The notes: generated by a model not told the origin, from the letters alone. A DNA stretch of 64,000 nucleotides from Candidatus Avidehalobacter gallistercoris (GCA_018715045.1 DVMH01000021.1:1-64000), one strand, 5' to 3'; shown: positions 53,665-62,320, counted from the first letter of the stretch. Translations and numbers: made by a program.

Positions 53665-54046
53665 AGAAACTGAAATGATTAACGCGATCAAGCGCGCGGC
53701 AACTGACGCGGTGAACGCAGGCAAGCCCTTTGCCCTGACACGCGGGCAGGTCACAAAGACCTCCCCGCTGACCATTCAGGTTGACCAAAAGCTGATCCTC
53801 GGCCCCGCGCAGCTGCTTTTGACCAACGCCGTGCGGGACTATTCCGTGGACATGACCGTGGATCACCTGACGGAAAACACGAGCGGCGGCGCGGGCGATG
53901 CGGCGTTTGCCGCCCACAACCATGCCTACAAGGGGCGCAAGACGTTCCGCGTGCACCTGGGGCTGAAAGCGGGCGAATGGGTGCTTTTGCTGCGTATCCA
54001 GGGCGGGCAGCAGTACCTCGTGCTTGACAGAGTGGAGGCGCCGTAA
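53657..54046 (+). CDS. DUF2577 baseplate protein (XkdR-like)
   Basis: A 129-residue protein with INAIKRAATDAVNAGKPFALTRGQVTKTSPLTIQVDQKLILGPAQLLLTNAVRDY, the DUF2577 pattern, and a His-rich turn (AAHNHAYKG). TTG start with GGGGAGGT upstream; overlaps the hub gene by eight bases. Confidence 0.88.
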   Translation: MSKETEMINAIKRAATDAVNAGKPFALTRGQVTKTSPLTIQVDQKLILGPAQLLLTNAVRDYSVDMTVDHLTENTSGGAGDAAFAAHNHAYKGRKTFRVHLGLKAGEWVLLLRIQGGQQYLVLDRVEAP

Positions 54047-54450
54047 TGATACCACAGACAAACAGCGACATTGACCTGATCGCTTTTACAGAACAGGAAT
54101 ACCCCAGCTACACGTTTAAGCTGGATATGGAACAGGGGCGCATCAGCGGGTACACCGACCAGCAGGAGGCAATGAAACAGGCCATTTATTTGATCCTGTT
54201 CACTGAACGCTACACCTACCCCATTTATTCGTGGAATTACGGGGTTGAGCTTGCCGACCTGTTCGGCACACCCACCACCTACGCCCTGCCCGAAATCAAG
54301 CGGCGCATTACTGAGGCGCTGCTTATGGACGACCGCATAGAAAGCGTGGATAACTGGCAGTTTTCCGTAAACCGCCAGAAAGTCCACGCTACTTTTACGG
54401 CGTATACCGTCTTTGGCGAGGTTGACGCAGAAATGGAGGTGAATATCTGA
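54046..54450 (+). CDS. DUF2634 baseplate protein (XkdS/gp25-like)
   Basis: A 134-residue protein with YPSYTFKLDMEQGRISGYTDQQEAMKQAIYLILFTERYTYPIYSWNYGVELADLFG, the gp25-lysozyme-like fold used as baseplate wedge in contractile tails. TAATG overlap with the preceding gene. Confidence 0.9.
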   Translation: MIPQTNSDIDLIAFTEQEYPSYTFKLDMEQGRISGYTDQQEAMKQAIYLILFTERYTYPIYSWNYGVELADLFGTPTTYALPEIKRRITEALLMDDRIESVDNWQFSVNRQKVHATFTAYTVFGEVDAEMEVNI

Positions 54451-55673
54451 TGCCAACATACCCGTATGAAAACGAAACCTACGAGGAAATTATGAGCCGC
54501 ATTCTGGCACGTGTACCGGACAACCTGGACAAGCGCGAGGGATCGATGATCTGGAACGCCACCGGGCCGGCAAGCGTAGAAATGGCTATTTTGTACACAG
54601 CACTGGACTTTATCCTGCAAGCCACCTTTGCGGACACCGCCCCGCGCGATTACCTGATCCTGCGGGCGGCAGAGCGCGGCTTGTCACCGAAACCCGCCAC
54701 CTATGCGGTGCTGCGGGCTGATTTTAACCAGTCCGTGCCAATCGGCACCCGGTTTTCCCTGGATACCCTCAACTATGTGGTAACAGAGCGCATGACGGAC
54801 GCGGACACGCCCACAACGGTTGCGTTCCGCGTCCAGTGCGAAACCGTAGGGACGGCGGGCAATACAAAGTTTGGCACCCTGATCCCCATCGAATATGTGG
54901 ACGGGCTGACCTATGCGGAACTGGTGGAACTGCTGATCCCCGGCGCGGAGGAAGAAGAAACCGAGGCATTCCGGCAGCGGTACATCGACAGCCTGACCTC
55001 GCAGGCGTTCGGCGGCAATCAGGCAGACTACAAGGAAAAGGTGCTTGCCCTGCCGGGGGTGGGCGCGGTCAAAGTATTTGCCGTGTGGAACGGCGGCATT
55101 GAACCCTCCAGCATGATCCCCTCCGCTGCGGTCACAGAATGGTATAACGGCGTGATCGGCGGGCTTTCCACGGAGGTTGCCGCATGGCTTACAGCGGTGT
55201 ATACCGCCGCCCTAAACGTCATGCTGACCGTGGGCGGCACGGTGCGGCTGGTCATTATGGACAGCGCCCACGCCGTCCCGGACGAGGTGCTGATTGCAGA
55301 CGTACAGGAGGCAATCGACCCGCCTGGTATGCAGGGGGACGGACTGGGCATTGCGCCAATCGGCCATGTTGTCAGCGTGGCGGGCGTGGAAAGCCAGACC
55401 ATAAATATTGCCCTCACACTGGAATATCAAAGCGGCTGGGACTGGGACGGCGTAAAGTCCTATGTAGAAAACACCGTCGACGCCTATTTTCAAGAGCTTG
55501 CCGAGGACTGGCAGAACAGCACGGAGCTGGTTGTCCGCATTGCCCAGATCGAAACCCGCGTACTGACCTGCCCCGGCATTGTGGACGTGCAGGACACGCT
55601 GCTGAACGGGCAGACGGAAAACATCACGTTGGACGAGGTGCATATCCCGGTAAGGGGTGAGATCAGTGGATAG
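54450..55673 (+). CDS. Baseplate J-like protein (XkdT)
   Basis: A 407-residue protein: MSRILARVPDNLDKREGSMIWNATGPASVEMAILYTALDFILQATFADTAPRDYLILRAAERG and the middle AGNTKFGTLIPIEYVDGLTYAELVELLIPGAEEEETEAFRQRYIDSLTSQAFGGNQADYKEKV, characteristic of gpJ/XkdT wedge proteins. Confidence 0.95.
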   Translation: MPTYPYENETYEEIMSRILARVPDNLDKREGSMIWNATGPASVEMAILYTALDFILQATFADTAPRDYLILRAAERGLSPKPATYAVLRADFNQSVPIGTRFSLDTLNYVVTERMTDADTPTTVAFRVQCETVGTAGNTKFGTLIPIEYVDGLTYAELVELLIPGAEEEETEAFRQRYIDSLTSQAFGGNQADYKEKVLALPGVGAVKVFAVWNGGIEPSSMIPSAAVTEWYNGVIGGLSTEVAAWLTAVYTAALNVMLTVGGTVRLVIMDSAHAVPDEVLIADVQEAIDPPGMQGDGLGIAPIGHVVSVAGVESQTINIALTLEYQSGWDWDGVKSYVENTVDAYFQELAEDWQNSTELVVRIAQIETRVLTCPGIVDVQDTLLNGQTENITLDEVHIPVRGEISG

Positions 55674-56283
55674 ACAGATCATTGATTACCTGCCCTACGT
55701 GCTGCGGGATGTGGTGGAATACCGGCAGCTTATGGAGGCTGAACAACCCGAACTTGCCGCCTTATGGGCGGCGCAGGACAAAGTGCTTGCAGATCAATAC
55801 ATCGTCACAGCGACCGAATACGGCATAAGCCGCTGGGAGGCGATACTGGGCATTTACCCAAAGGACACGGACGGACTGGAAATGCGCCGCGCCCGTATTC
55901 TTTCCATGTTGCAGCTGAAACTGCCCTACACCAAACGCTGGCTTGCAAACTGGCTCAACGACCTTTGCGGCGCCGGCAACTACGACCTTGCGATCACGGC
56001 GTACTCAATCGTTATCGATCTGGGCTACGACCTGATCCCGGAGGCTGAAAAGCTGGCGGGCGATATTTACACCATGCTGGCGGCTGTGCGCCCCGCAAAC
56101 ATGGTGCTGGAACTTAACGGTATGCGGAATATAAGCGGCGCGGCGAATGTTGCCGCGATTACCGAGTGCGCACTGGACATGGAAGTATGGCCGGCGCAGG
56201 CTGAACTGGACAGCAGCGGCGGCGTACAGATAACCGGCTATACGGAGTATGTGTACACAGCGGACGCATACCCGGTTGCTTAA
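55666..56283 (+). CDS. Tail protein DUF2313 (XkdU/YmfQ-like)
   Basis: A 205-residue protein: QIIDYLPYVLRDVVEYRQLMEAEQPELAALWAAQDKVLADQYIVTATEYGISRWEAILGIYPKDTDGLEMRRARILSMLQLKLPYTKRWLANWLNDLCG, the YmfQ pattern. GTG start at 55666 has AAGGGGTGA at 5 bases; the GTG at 55657 falls inside that site. Confidence 0.9.
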   Translation: MDRQIIDYLPYVLRDVVEYRQLMEAEQPELAALWAAQDKVLADQYIVTATEYGISRWEAILGIYPKDTDGLEMRRARILSMLQLKLPYTKRWLANWLNDLCGAGNYDLAITAYSIVIDLGYDLIPEAEKLAGDIYTMLAAVRPANMVLELNGMRNISGAANVAAITECALDMEVWPAQAELDSSGGVQITGYTEYVYTADAYPVA

Positions 56284-56300
56284 AGGAGGATATGCAAAAA

Positions 56301-57095
56301 ATGGCTGAACAACTTTACTGCACCGTTGTAACGGACGTGGGATCGGCAAAGATTACGCAGGCAATCCAAAGCGGCGATCCCTACATGATTGTAAACGCCG
56401 CCGTTGGCGATGGCGGCGGCGCGTACTATATGCCCACCCCTGCCCAGACGGAGCTGCGGCGCGAGGTTTGGCGCGGGCAGATTGCCGCCTGTGAAATCGA
56501 CCAGAACTCCCCCAATATGCTGAACGTCAAGTTTATTATCCCGCCCGATGTGGGCGGCTGGACAGTGCGCGAGGCGTGTCTTTTGGACATTGACGGCGGG
56601 ATGCTGGCAGTGTGCAATCTGCCGGACACCCAAAAGGCGGTTTACAGCGTGGGCACCACCGGCAAGCTCACCATCGTTATGCACATTGTGGTTACGGATG
56701 CGGGCGTTTTGCAGTTTGAAATTCACCCCGAACTGGAAAGCGTTTCCCGCGAGGAAATGAACACCGCCATTGCCATGCACGATGCAAGCCCTACCGCCCA
56801 CTCCGACCTGCGGGCGCAGATCGATACCACGATCCAGTCTGCCATTGCGAACTTTTACACAAAGGACGAAACGGACGACCTGATAAGCGATGCTATCTAT
56901 GCCCACGACACCGGCGCAGATGCCCACGGCGATGTGCGGGCCGGCGTTGCTGGACTGGACAGCCGCGTGTCCGCGCTGGAAGTCATCGTGGGCGGCGGCA
57001 TTTCCACGAACCCCTTTAACGTTACGTTCCTGTCCCTGTCCGGCGTGACGGTCACAGGCGTATGGAACAAGACGCAGGGGAGGATTGAGTTTTAA
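56301..57095 (+). CDS. Tail fibre (collar-type) protein
   Basis: A 264-residue protein: YCTVVTDVGSAKITQAIQSGDPYMIVNAAVGDGGGAYYMPTPAQTELRREVWRGQI is the tail-collar fibre start found in P2- and PBSX-type fibres; the C-terminal half is helical (DLRAQIDTTIQSAIANFYTKDETDDLISDAI) and ends with a short beta part. It is short for a fibre and has no obvious receptor-binding tip, which may be supplied by the DGR target. Confidence 0.82.
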   Translation: MAEQLYCTVVTDVGSAKITQAIQSGDPYMIVNAAVGDGGGAYYMPTPAQTELRREVWRGQIAACEIDQNSPNMLNVKFIIPPDVGGWTVREACLLDIDGGMLAVCNLPDTQKAVYSVGTTGKLTIVMHIVVTDAGVLQFEIHPELESVSREEMNTAIAMHDASPTAHSDLRAQIDTTIQSAIANFYTKDETDDLISDAIYAHDTGADAHGDVRAGVAGLDSRVSALEVIVGGGISTNPFNVTFLSLSGVTVTGVWNKTQGRIEF

Positions 57096-57565
57096 TGGCA
57101 AGTTTTCAGGCGATCCCAAAGGCAAAAGACTTGCTGGACTATACAATGGAACGCACGACCGCCAAAGAGGCGGCGGGCAGCACAAAGCCGCGTTTTCCCA
57201 AAAGCCAGTCGTTTGGTTACTGCAAGGCTTTACGGGACGCGGCTTTGTCCATTCTGGAGCGCATACAGGCCGCAAACGATTACTACTTTGAAACCCAGTT
57301 TGAGGAACGGCTGATCGCGCTGGACGAGGTGCTGCAAAAATGCGGCCTTATGCTGCACCTGATCGATCTGTCCCTGAAACGGGGATATATCACAGACGAT
57401 CAGGCGCATTACTGGACGGAGATGGTTTTATCTGTCAAACGTCCTGTTTTTCTGTGGCGCAAGAATGACGGCAACCGCGCCGCAACGCTGCGGGCAGAAA
57501 AGCAGGCGGCTGAAACGGCGCAGATGGCTGAAATCCTGCGCAAGATTATGAGTAATACGGGCTAA
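57095..57565 (+). CDS. avd: DGR accessory protein, Avd-like four-helix bundle
   Basis: A 156-residue helical protein with FGYCKALRDAALSILERIQAANDYYFETQFEERLIALDEVLQKCGLMLHLIDLSLKRGYITDDQAHYWTEMVLSV, the pattern of the bundle-forming Avd proteins that bind the reverse transcriptase in diversity-generating retroelements. It starts by a TAATG overlap with the fibre gene and precedes the template repeat by 38 bp, the usual order avd-TR-RT. Confidence 0.85.
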   Translation: MASFQAIPKAKDLLDYTMERTTAKEAAGSTKPRFPKSQSFGYCKALRDAALSILERIQAANDYYFETQFEERLIALDEVLQKCGLMLHLIDLSLKRGYITDDQAHYWTEMVLSVKRPVFLWRKNDGNRAATLRAEKQAAETAQMAEILRKIMSNTG

Positions 57566-57603
57566 CGCCTGTTTTTACTGGGGTATAGTCCGTTAATTGC
57601 TAC

Positions 57604-57705
57604 CGCTCCCCGAACACGAACAACACCAACAACGCCTACTACCTGAACACTAATGGCAATGTGAACAACAACAACTGCTCCAATACCAACGGCGCCCGCC
57701 CCGCT
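57604..57705 (+). repeat. DGR template repeat (TR)
   Basis: A 102-bp non-coding repeat, rich in AAC/AAT codons when read in the target frame, aligned gap-free to VR1 (59414-59515) and in its last 75 bp to VR2 (22714-22788). Its last 15 bases (57691-57705) are free of A and identical in both. VR1 differs at 13 positions, 12 at template adenines; the exception is template T at 57640 (G in VR1). Sequences flanking the repeat do not match, so the alignment marks the template borders well. Confidence 0.94.
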
Positions 57706-57923
57706 CTGGTGGAACAGGTCAGACCGAGTAAGCGAAAGCCGAAAGCCGTACCGCCACCGTCAAAGGGGACTATATCCCGCCCCAAAAGGGCAAACACATG
57801 ATACCGATGCCCTGCGGCCGGCAAGACCGGCCGGAGAGCTGCCAAACGGACGCCACCTCCGTTACAGCCGCCCGCAACAGTATCTTTCCGTGACCTGCTT
57901 ACAAAGGAGGTGGAGGTTACAAT
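57706..57923 (+). ncRNA. Spacer RNA between TR and reverse transcriptase
   Basis: No gene is seen in this 218-bp stretch. It contains a perfect hairpin CGGCCGG/CCGGCCG (57815-57821 and 57827-57833) with a 5-base loop. In the well-studied Bordetella element, RNA between template and reverse transcriptase gene is needed for cDNA priming; the same role is likely here, by analogy. A ribosome-binding site GGAGG (57912-57916) closes the region. Confidence 0.6.
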
Positions 57924-58955
57924 TTGCTAAAAACATTCGATGAAATATGCACGTTTCCCGTAGTTTATGATGCGTATTTAGCCGCGCGGCGCGGAAAGCG
58001 CAGCAAAGCGGCGACCGCAAAATATGAGGCTCACGCGCTGGAAAACGTTTCAAACCTTGTGTATATCCTGCGCACCCAGCTTTACCGCCCTGGGCCGTTC
58101 CACCTGTTTACGGTCTACGAGCCGAAAGAACGGCTTGTACAGGCGCCGGCGTTTACCGACAAGGTTGTGCAACACGCCCTTGTGGACAACGTGGTGTACG
58201 AACGGCTGACGCGGAGCTTTATTTTGGACAACTACGCATCGCAGATCGGCAAAGGACTGCACTTCGGGCTTGACCGTTTAAGCGGCTTTATGACCGACTA
58301 CTGGAACAAACACCACACGGCAGAGGGCTGGGTGTTAAAGTGCGATGTGCGCAAATTCTTTGCCAGCATCGACCACGACATCCTGAAAACCAAACTGCTG
58401 GCACTTGACTTTGAGCCGGAAATCTACACCATGCTGTGCAACTACCTTGACAGCACGGACGGCCTGCCGCTGGGCTACCAGACCTCACAGCTGTTTGCCC
58501 TGCTGTTCCTTGACCGGTTTGACCATTACGTGAAAGAAGTCCTCCGTATCCGCTATTACGGGCGGTATATGGATGACTTTTTCCTTATACACCCGGACAA
58601 GGAATATTTGCAGTTTTGCCTGCGGGAAATCCACGCCTTTATGGCGTCGGTCAACCTGGAACTGAACGAAAAGACCCATATTTTCCCGCTGCGCAACGGG
58701 ATCGACTTTCTCGGTTTTCATTCTTATTTGACTGACAGCGGCAAAGTGATCCGCAAGCTGCGGCACAACAGCGTAAAGAAAATGCGGGCAAAGCTGCGCT
58801 ACTGGGCAAAGGCATACCCAAAGGGCAAGGTTGACCGCGATGCGATCCTTGCAAGCTGGCAGGCGTGGGACGCCCACGCCGCACACGGCAATACCTGGCG
58901 GCTGCGGCAGGAAATCCGGCAACAAGTAAAAGAAATCTTAAAGGAGGACATCTGA
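57924..58955 (+). CDS. DGR reverse transcriptase
   Basis: A 343-residue reverse transcriptase. Catalytic Asp141 lies in CDVRKFFASIDHDIL, Asp217 and Asp218 in RYMDDFFLIHPD; between them LPLGYQTSQLFALLF carries the DGR signature (LIV)GxxxSQ (184-189) in place of the QGxxxSP of retroviral and group II enzymes. It copies the template RNA into cDNA with errors at adenines; the cDNA replaces variable repeats. TTG start, GGAGG at 7 bases. The next gene starts right after it. Confidence 0.95.
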   Translation: MLKTFDEICTFPVVYDAYLAARRGKRSKAATAKYEAHALENVSNLVYILRTQLYRPGPFHLFTVYEPKERLVQAPAFTDKVVQHALVDNVVYERLTRSFILDNYASQIGKGLHFGLDRLSGFMTDYWNKHHTAEGWVLKCDVRKFFASIDHDILKTKLLALDFEPEIYTMLCNYLDSTDGLPLGYQTSQLFALLFLDRFDHYVKEVLRIRYYGRYMDDFFLIHPDKEYLQFCLREIHAFMASVNLELNEKTHIFPLRNGIDFLGFHSYLTDSGKVIRKLRHNSVKKMRAKLRYWAKAYPKGKVDRDAILASWQAWDAHAAHGNTWRLRQEIRQQVKEILKEDI

Positions 58956-58957
58956 CT

Positions 58958-60169
58958 ATGGCAACATTACTGGGCAATGAAACTTTAGGCACCATCGTCA
59001 AGCTGAAAGAAAACGGCGTGCCGCAGGAGTTTTACGTTGCCAAACACGGCTACCCCACGAACGGGAACGGCCGCACCTTGCTGGTGCGCCGATATATCTA
59101 CGACACGCGGCAGTGGCACACGTCCAACGTGAACGCCTACGCATCCTGCACGCTGGACAGCTGGTTTAACAACACCTACTACAACCTGCTGGATGCGGAC
59201 ATCAAGGCGCAGATCGCGGCGGTTGCAATCCCCTATACCCCCGGCAACGGCAATAATTCTGTGTCCACCCTGTCCCGCAAGGTGTTTGCCCTGTCCGTTA
59301 CAGAGCTGGGCAGGACGGCAAGCTACGCGAACGTGGAGGGCAGCGCACTGCCCATTGCCAGCACCTTGCAGATCGCGTACAACAGCTCCGGCGGCGCAGT
59401 GGTACAGTGGACGCGCTCCCCGCTCACGGACAGCACCTACTACGCCTACGACCTGAACACTATTGGCTATGTGAACTACTACAGCTGCTCCAATACCTAC
59501 GGCGCCCGCCCCGCTTTAACCCTCCCCTCTTCCCTCTCCGTTTCGGACGATGGCAGCGTAACCGTAAACACCGCCCCAGTTATCAATTACAGCGGCGGCA
59601 GTGCGCTGGGGGACAAGACCGAGGGCTTTACGCTGAGCTATTCCGTTTCGGACGCAGACGGCGATGCCGTGACCGTTACGGAAAAGCTGGACAACGTGGT
59701 ACAGCGCACCTTTGCACCTGCACTGGGCGAAACACAACAATTCCAGGCGGTGCTGCCGGCCAACTTCCAGACAATCCTCAACGGCAACCACACGATCACC
59801 ATTGAGGCCACCGATGGCAAAGCGGCTGCGGCGCCTGTCAACGTGACCTTTTCCAAAGCGGTGCATTCTGCATCCATTACGCTGTCCACGCCGCTGGCGG
59901 CTGACGATATGCCCACGGCGATCCGCCTGTCCATTACCGGGGACATCCCGGACGATGCCGTATGGACGGCAGAAGTGTGCAACAACGCTAACGACGCCAG
60001 CCCGACCTGGGAAAATATCAAGCCCGCGATCCAGTCCGGGTACAATTTTGTTTTTTCCAACAAGACCAAAACCGCCGAAAACTGGGGCGTTAATTTCCGC
60101 ATTGAAGTGACGCGCGGCCCCAGCAATACAGGCGGTTATATTTATGCGATTGAGGGAGGTTTTCAATAA
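58958..60169 (+). CDS. DGR target, tail adhesin with C-type-lectin-like domain
   Basis: A 403-residue protein. Residues 1-200 form the DUF6273/lectin-like domain: AYASCTLDSWFNNTYYNLLDADIKAQIAAV, then ELGRTASYANVEGSALPI and the variable repeat VR1 (residues 153-186), closing SNTYGARPALTLPSSLSVSDDGSVTV. Varied residues include 156, 158, 159, 161, 162, 169, 171, 174-176 and 181. Residues 205-403 are two Ig- or fibronectin-like domains (APVINYSGGSALGDKTEGFTLSYSVSDADGD, VTFSKAVHSASITLSTPL). This is the putative receptor-binding protein. The start at 58958 has AAAGGAGG upstream, two bases after the reverse transcriptase stop. Confidence 0.92.
   Translation: MATLLGNETLGTIVKLKENGVPQEFYVAKHGYPTNGNGRTLLVRRYIYDTRQWHTSNVNAYASCTLDSWFNNTYYNLLDADIKAQIAAVAIPYTPGNGNNSVSTLSRKVFALSVTELGRTASYANVEGSALPIASTLQIAYNSSGGAVVQWTRSPLTDSTYYAYDLNTIGYVNYYSCSNTYGARPALTLPSSLSVSDDGSVTVNTAPVINYSGGSALGDKTEGFTLSYSVSDADGDAVTVTEKLDNVVQRTFAPALGETQQFQAVLPANFQTILNGNHTITIEATDGKAAAAPVNVTFSKAVHSASITLSTPLAADDMPTAIRLSITGDIPDDAVWTAEVCNNANDASPTWENIKPAIQSGYNFVFSNKTKTAENWGVNFRIEVTRGPSNTGGYIYAIEGGFQ
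59414..59515 (+). repeat. DGR variable repeat VR1
   Basis: Aligns gap-free with TR over 102 bp. Thirteen differences: twelve where the template has A, and one T to G (59450). Adenine-specific change is the mark of DGR retrohoming. The A-free 15-bp end (59501-59515) is identical to the template. Confidence 0.95.
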
Positions 60170-60624
60170 TGAGCGTATCACACAGAGTTGACAGCGTGAA
60201 AGAACACGCCGAAAAGCGGCAGCGCGAGGCAGACCTTACCGCCGCGTCTGAAATTGCCTTTGTGGTGCTGGCAGAGGCAGAACAGATCGACGCCGTGACT
60301 GCCACGGAACACGTTGCCCTGTTCAGCAAATGGGCGTACCCGGTCAATTACACCGTGGGGCAGCTGCGCAGATACAAAGGCGAGCTGTATAAATGCGTTA
60401 CGGCGCACACCTCGCAAGCGGACTGGACACCGGACACCGCCGCGTCCCTGTGGGCAATCACCGGCGATCCTACCGTGGAATGGCCCGACTGGTCACAGCC
60501 CCTCGGCGCACACGACGCTTACGGGCTGGGCGATAAAGTCACCCACAACGGCAAGCATTGGATAAGCGATACCGCCGCAAATATCTGGGAGCCGGGGGTG
60601 TACGGCTGGACGGAGGCGGAGTAA
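60169..60624 (+). CDS. Tail protein with carbohydrate-binding module
   Basis: A 151-residue protein: helical N-terminus, then two CBM5/12-like modules, KWAYPVNYTVGQLRRYKGELYKCVTAHTSQADWTPD and WSQPLGAHDAYGLGDKVTHNGKHWISDTAANIWEPGVYGWTE, with the aromatic residues of chitin-type binding. TAATG overlap with the DGR target, so it may be made with it and act at the tail tip. Confidence 0.85.
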   Translation: MSVSHRVDSVKEHAEKRQREADLTAASEIAFVVLAEAEQIDAVTATEHVALFSKWAYPVNYTVGQLRRYKGELYKCVTAHTSQADWTPDTAASLWAITGDPTVEWPDWSQPLGAHDAYGLGDKVTHNGKHWISDTAANIWEPGVYGWTEAE

Positions 60625-60956
60625 TGGGGATCGACATCAACGCGCTGATCAGCGCAGCATCCGCTATCTGCGTAGCAATCCTCACGGGGCTGTTTGCCCG
60701 CGACAGCCGCCGCAGGAAAGCCGCAGACGACGACCAGAAAGCCCACGCACAAATGCGGGCAAAAGAAAGCCGCCTGTCCATGCAGCTTATGAGCGCGTCT
60801 GTCAAGCTGGGGATTGCAACCGCAATGGCCGTGGAACAGCAAAAGTTTAACGGCGAAATGAAAGACGCCCGCGAAAGCGCGGACAAGGCGCAAAAAGCGT
60901 ACTGGGAGTTTATCAACAATACTGCGGCAGATGAAATTACAAAGGTGGGGCATTAA
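60624..60956 (+). CDS. Small membrane-linked phage protein
   Basis: A 110-residue protein with one N-terminal hydrophobic segment (about 6-24) and a charged helical rest (RRKAADDDQKAHAQMRAKESRLSMQLMSASVKLGIATAMAVEQQKF). Perhaps a spanin-like or holin-associated protein of the lysis module; no family named. TAATG overlap upstream. Confidence 0.7.
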   Translation: MGIDINALISAASAICVAILTGLFARDSRRRKAADDDQKAHAQMRAKESRLSMQLMSASVKLGIATAMAVEQQKFNGEMKDARESADKAQKAYWEFINNTAADEITKVGH

Positions 60957-60991
60957 GCCCCGCCTTGTTTTTCAGGAAAAGGAGGTACATC

Positions 60992-61969
60992 GTGAATTTA
61001 CACAAACTGCTTTTAACAAAAAATGAATGCTATATCAGAGGCACCAAAATGACCCCAAAGGGGATCATGGTGCATTCCACCGGCGCGAACAACCCCACCC
61101 TGCGCCGATACGTAGGGCCGGACGATGGGCTACTGGGCGCAAACCAGTACGGCAACCACTGGAATACTTACCGCCCAGGCGGTCGGCAGGTCTGCGTCCA
61201 CGGCTTTATCGGCAAACTGAAAGACGGCAGCATCGCTACCTACCAGACCCTCCCGTGGGATATGGTGGGTTGGCACAGCGGCAAGGGCAAAAAGGGCAGC
61301 GCAAACAGCAAGGGGTATATCGGCTTTGAAATCTGCGAGGACGGGCTGACCGACGCCGCATATTTTAACGCCGTCTACAAAGAGGCGGTTGAGCTGTGTG
61401 CCATGCTGTGCAAGACCTACGGCATCAAGCCGGAAAAACCGACCCTGATCTGCCACAGCGAGGGCTGTACCCTCGGCATTGCCAGCAACCATGCGGACGT
61501 TATGCACTGGTTCCCGAAACACGGCAAAAACATGGACACGTTCCGTGCGGACGTAAAAAAGGCAATGGGCGGGACGACTTCCACAACAAAGCCGTCTACC
61601 ACTACCGATGCGCTGTACCGCGTCCGCAAAACATGGGCTGACAGCAAGACGCAGAAAGGCGCGTTTTCTTCACTGGAGAATGCAAAACGGTGCGCGGATA
61701 AAAACCCCGGCTATTCCGTATTCAACAGCAAGGGCGAGGCGGTATATCCTGCTAAAGCTACCGATCTGCCGTATCTGGTGCAGGTAACTACGTCTGTGCT
61801 GAACATCCGAAAAGGCCCCGGCACGAACTACGGGCAGAACGGCAGCATTAAGGACAAGGGCGTGTACACCATTGTGGAAGAAAGCACCGGCGCCGGCAGT
61901 ACCGCAGGCTGGGGCAAGCTGAAATCCGGCACCGGCTGGATCAGCCTGGACTACTGCAAAAAGCTGTAA
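60992..61969 (+). CDS. N-acetylmuramoyl-L-alanine amidase (endolysin)
   Basis: A 325-residue endolysin. The amidase_2 domain has KGIMVHSTGANNP (zinc His near residue 29), NHWNTYRPGGRQVCVHGFIGK, GIGFEICEDG-like IGFEICED and CHSEGCTLGIASNHADVMHW (second zinc His and Asp). After a Thr/Ser linker, an SPOR-like repeat (RVRKTWADSKTQKGAFSSLENAKRCADK) and an SH3-type domain (VTTSVLNIRKGPGTNYGQNGSIKDKGVYTI) follow. It cuts peptidoglycan during lysis. GTG start with AAGGAGG at 7 bases. Confidence 0.93.
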   Translation: MNLHKLLLTKNECYIRGTKMTPKGIMVHSTGANNPTLRRYVGPDDGLLGANQYGNHWNTYRPGGRQVCVHGFIGKLKDGSIATYQTLPWDMVGWHSGKGKKGSANSKGYIGFEICEDGLTDAAYFNAVYKEAVELCAMLCKTYGIKPEKPTLICHSEGCTLGIASNHADVMHWFPKHGKNMDTFRADVKKAMGGTTSTTKPSTTTDALYRVRKTWADSKTQKGAFSSLENAKRCADKNPGYSVFNSKGEAVYPAKATDLPYLVQVTTSVLNIRKGPGTNYGQNGSIKDKGVYTIVEESTGAGSTAGWGKLKSGTGWISLDYCKKL

Positions 61970-61984
61970 GGAGGGGCGCGCGGC

Positions 61985-62320
61985 ATGAAAAAGGGAAAGC
62001 GGCAAAAAAGGCATAAGTGGGACGCGCGTTTTGCTACCCGCGCCTTAACCGTGATTGCGATCACCACCGGCGTGTTTCTTGCCGCGCAGTATATCTCGTT
62101 CCTGATTACGCGGATGGAGCAAACCGTTCTCATCCAGTATTACTTTACCGTGGTGGGACTGGAATGCGGCGGGATGCTCTTAAAGCGCATTTTGGAGGTG
62201 GTTGTAGCGCGGATTAAGAAAAAAGAACAGCTGGACATCCCGAACAGCGGGAACACAGACAGCACGGCAAACCTGCCTGCTGAAACAACAAATTATGATG
62301 ATATAGGAGGCGTTGGATAA
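61985..62320 (+). CDS. Holin-like membrane protein
   Basis: A 111-residue protein with a basic start (MKKGKRQKRHKWD) and two hydrophobic segments (about 20-42 and 48-68), then a hydrophilic tail. Size, position after the endolysin and topology suit a holin or holin partner. Its stop overlaps the next start (TAATG). Confidence 0.65.
   Translation: MKKGKRQKRHKWDARFATRALTVIAITTGVFLAAQYISFLITRMEQTVLIQYYFTVVGLECGGMLLKRILEVVVARIKKKEQLDIPNSGNTDSTANLPAETTNYDDIGGVG

Noticed and set aside
57705-57923. A small gene between template and reverse transcriptase
   Set aside because: Short frames exist but none has a start with ribosome site and the codon pattern differs from neighbouring genes.
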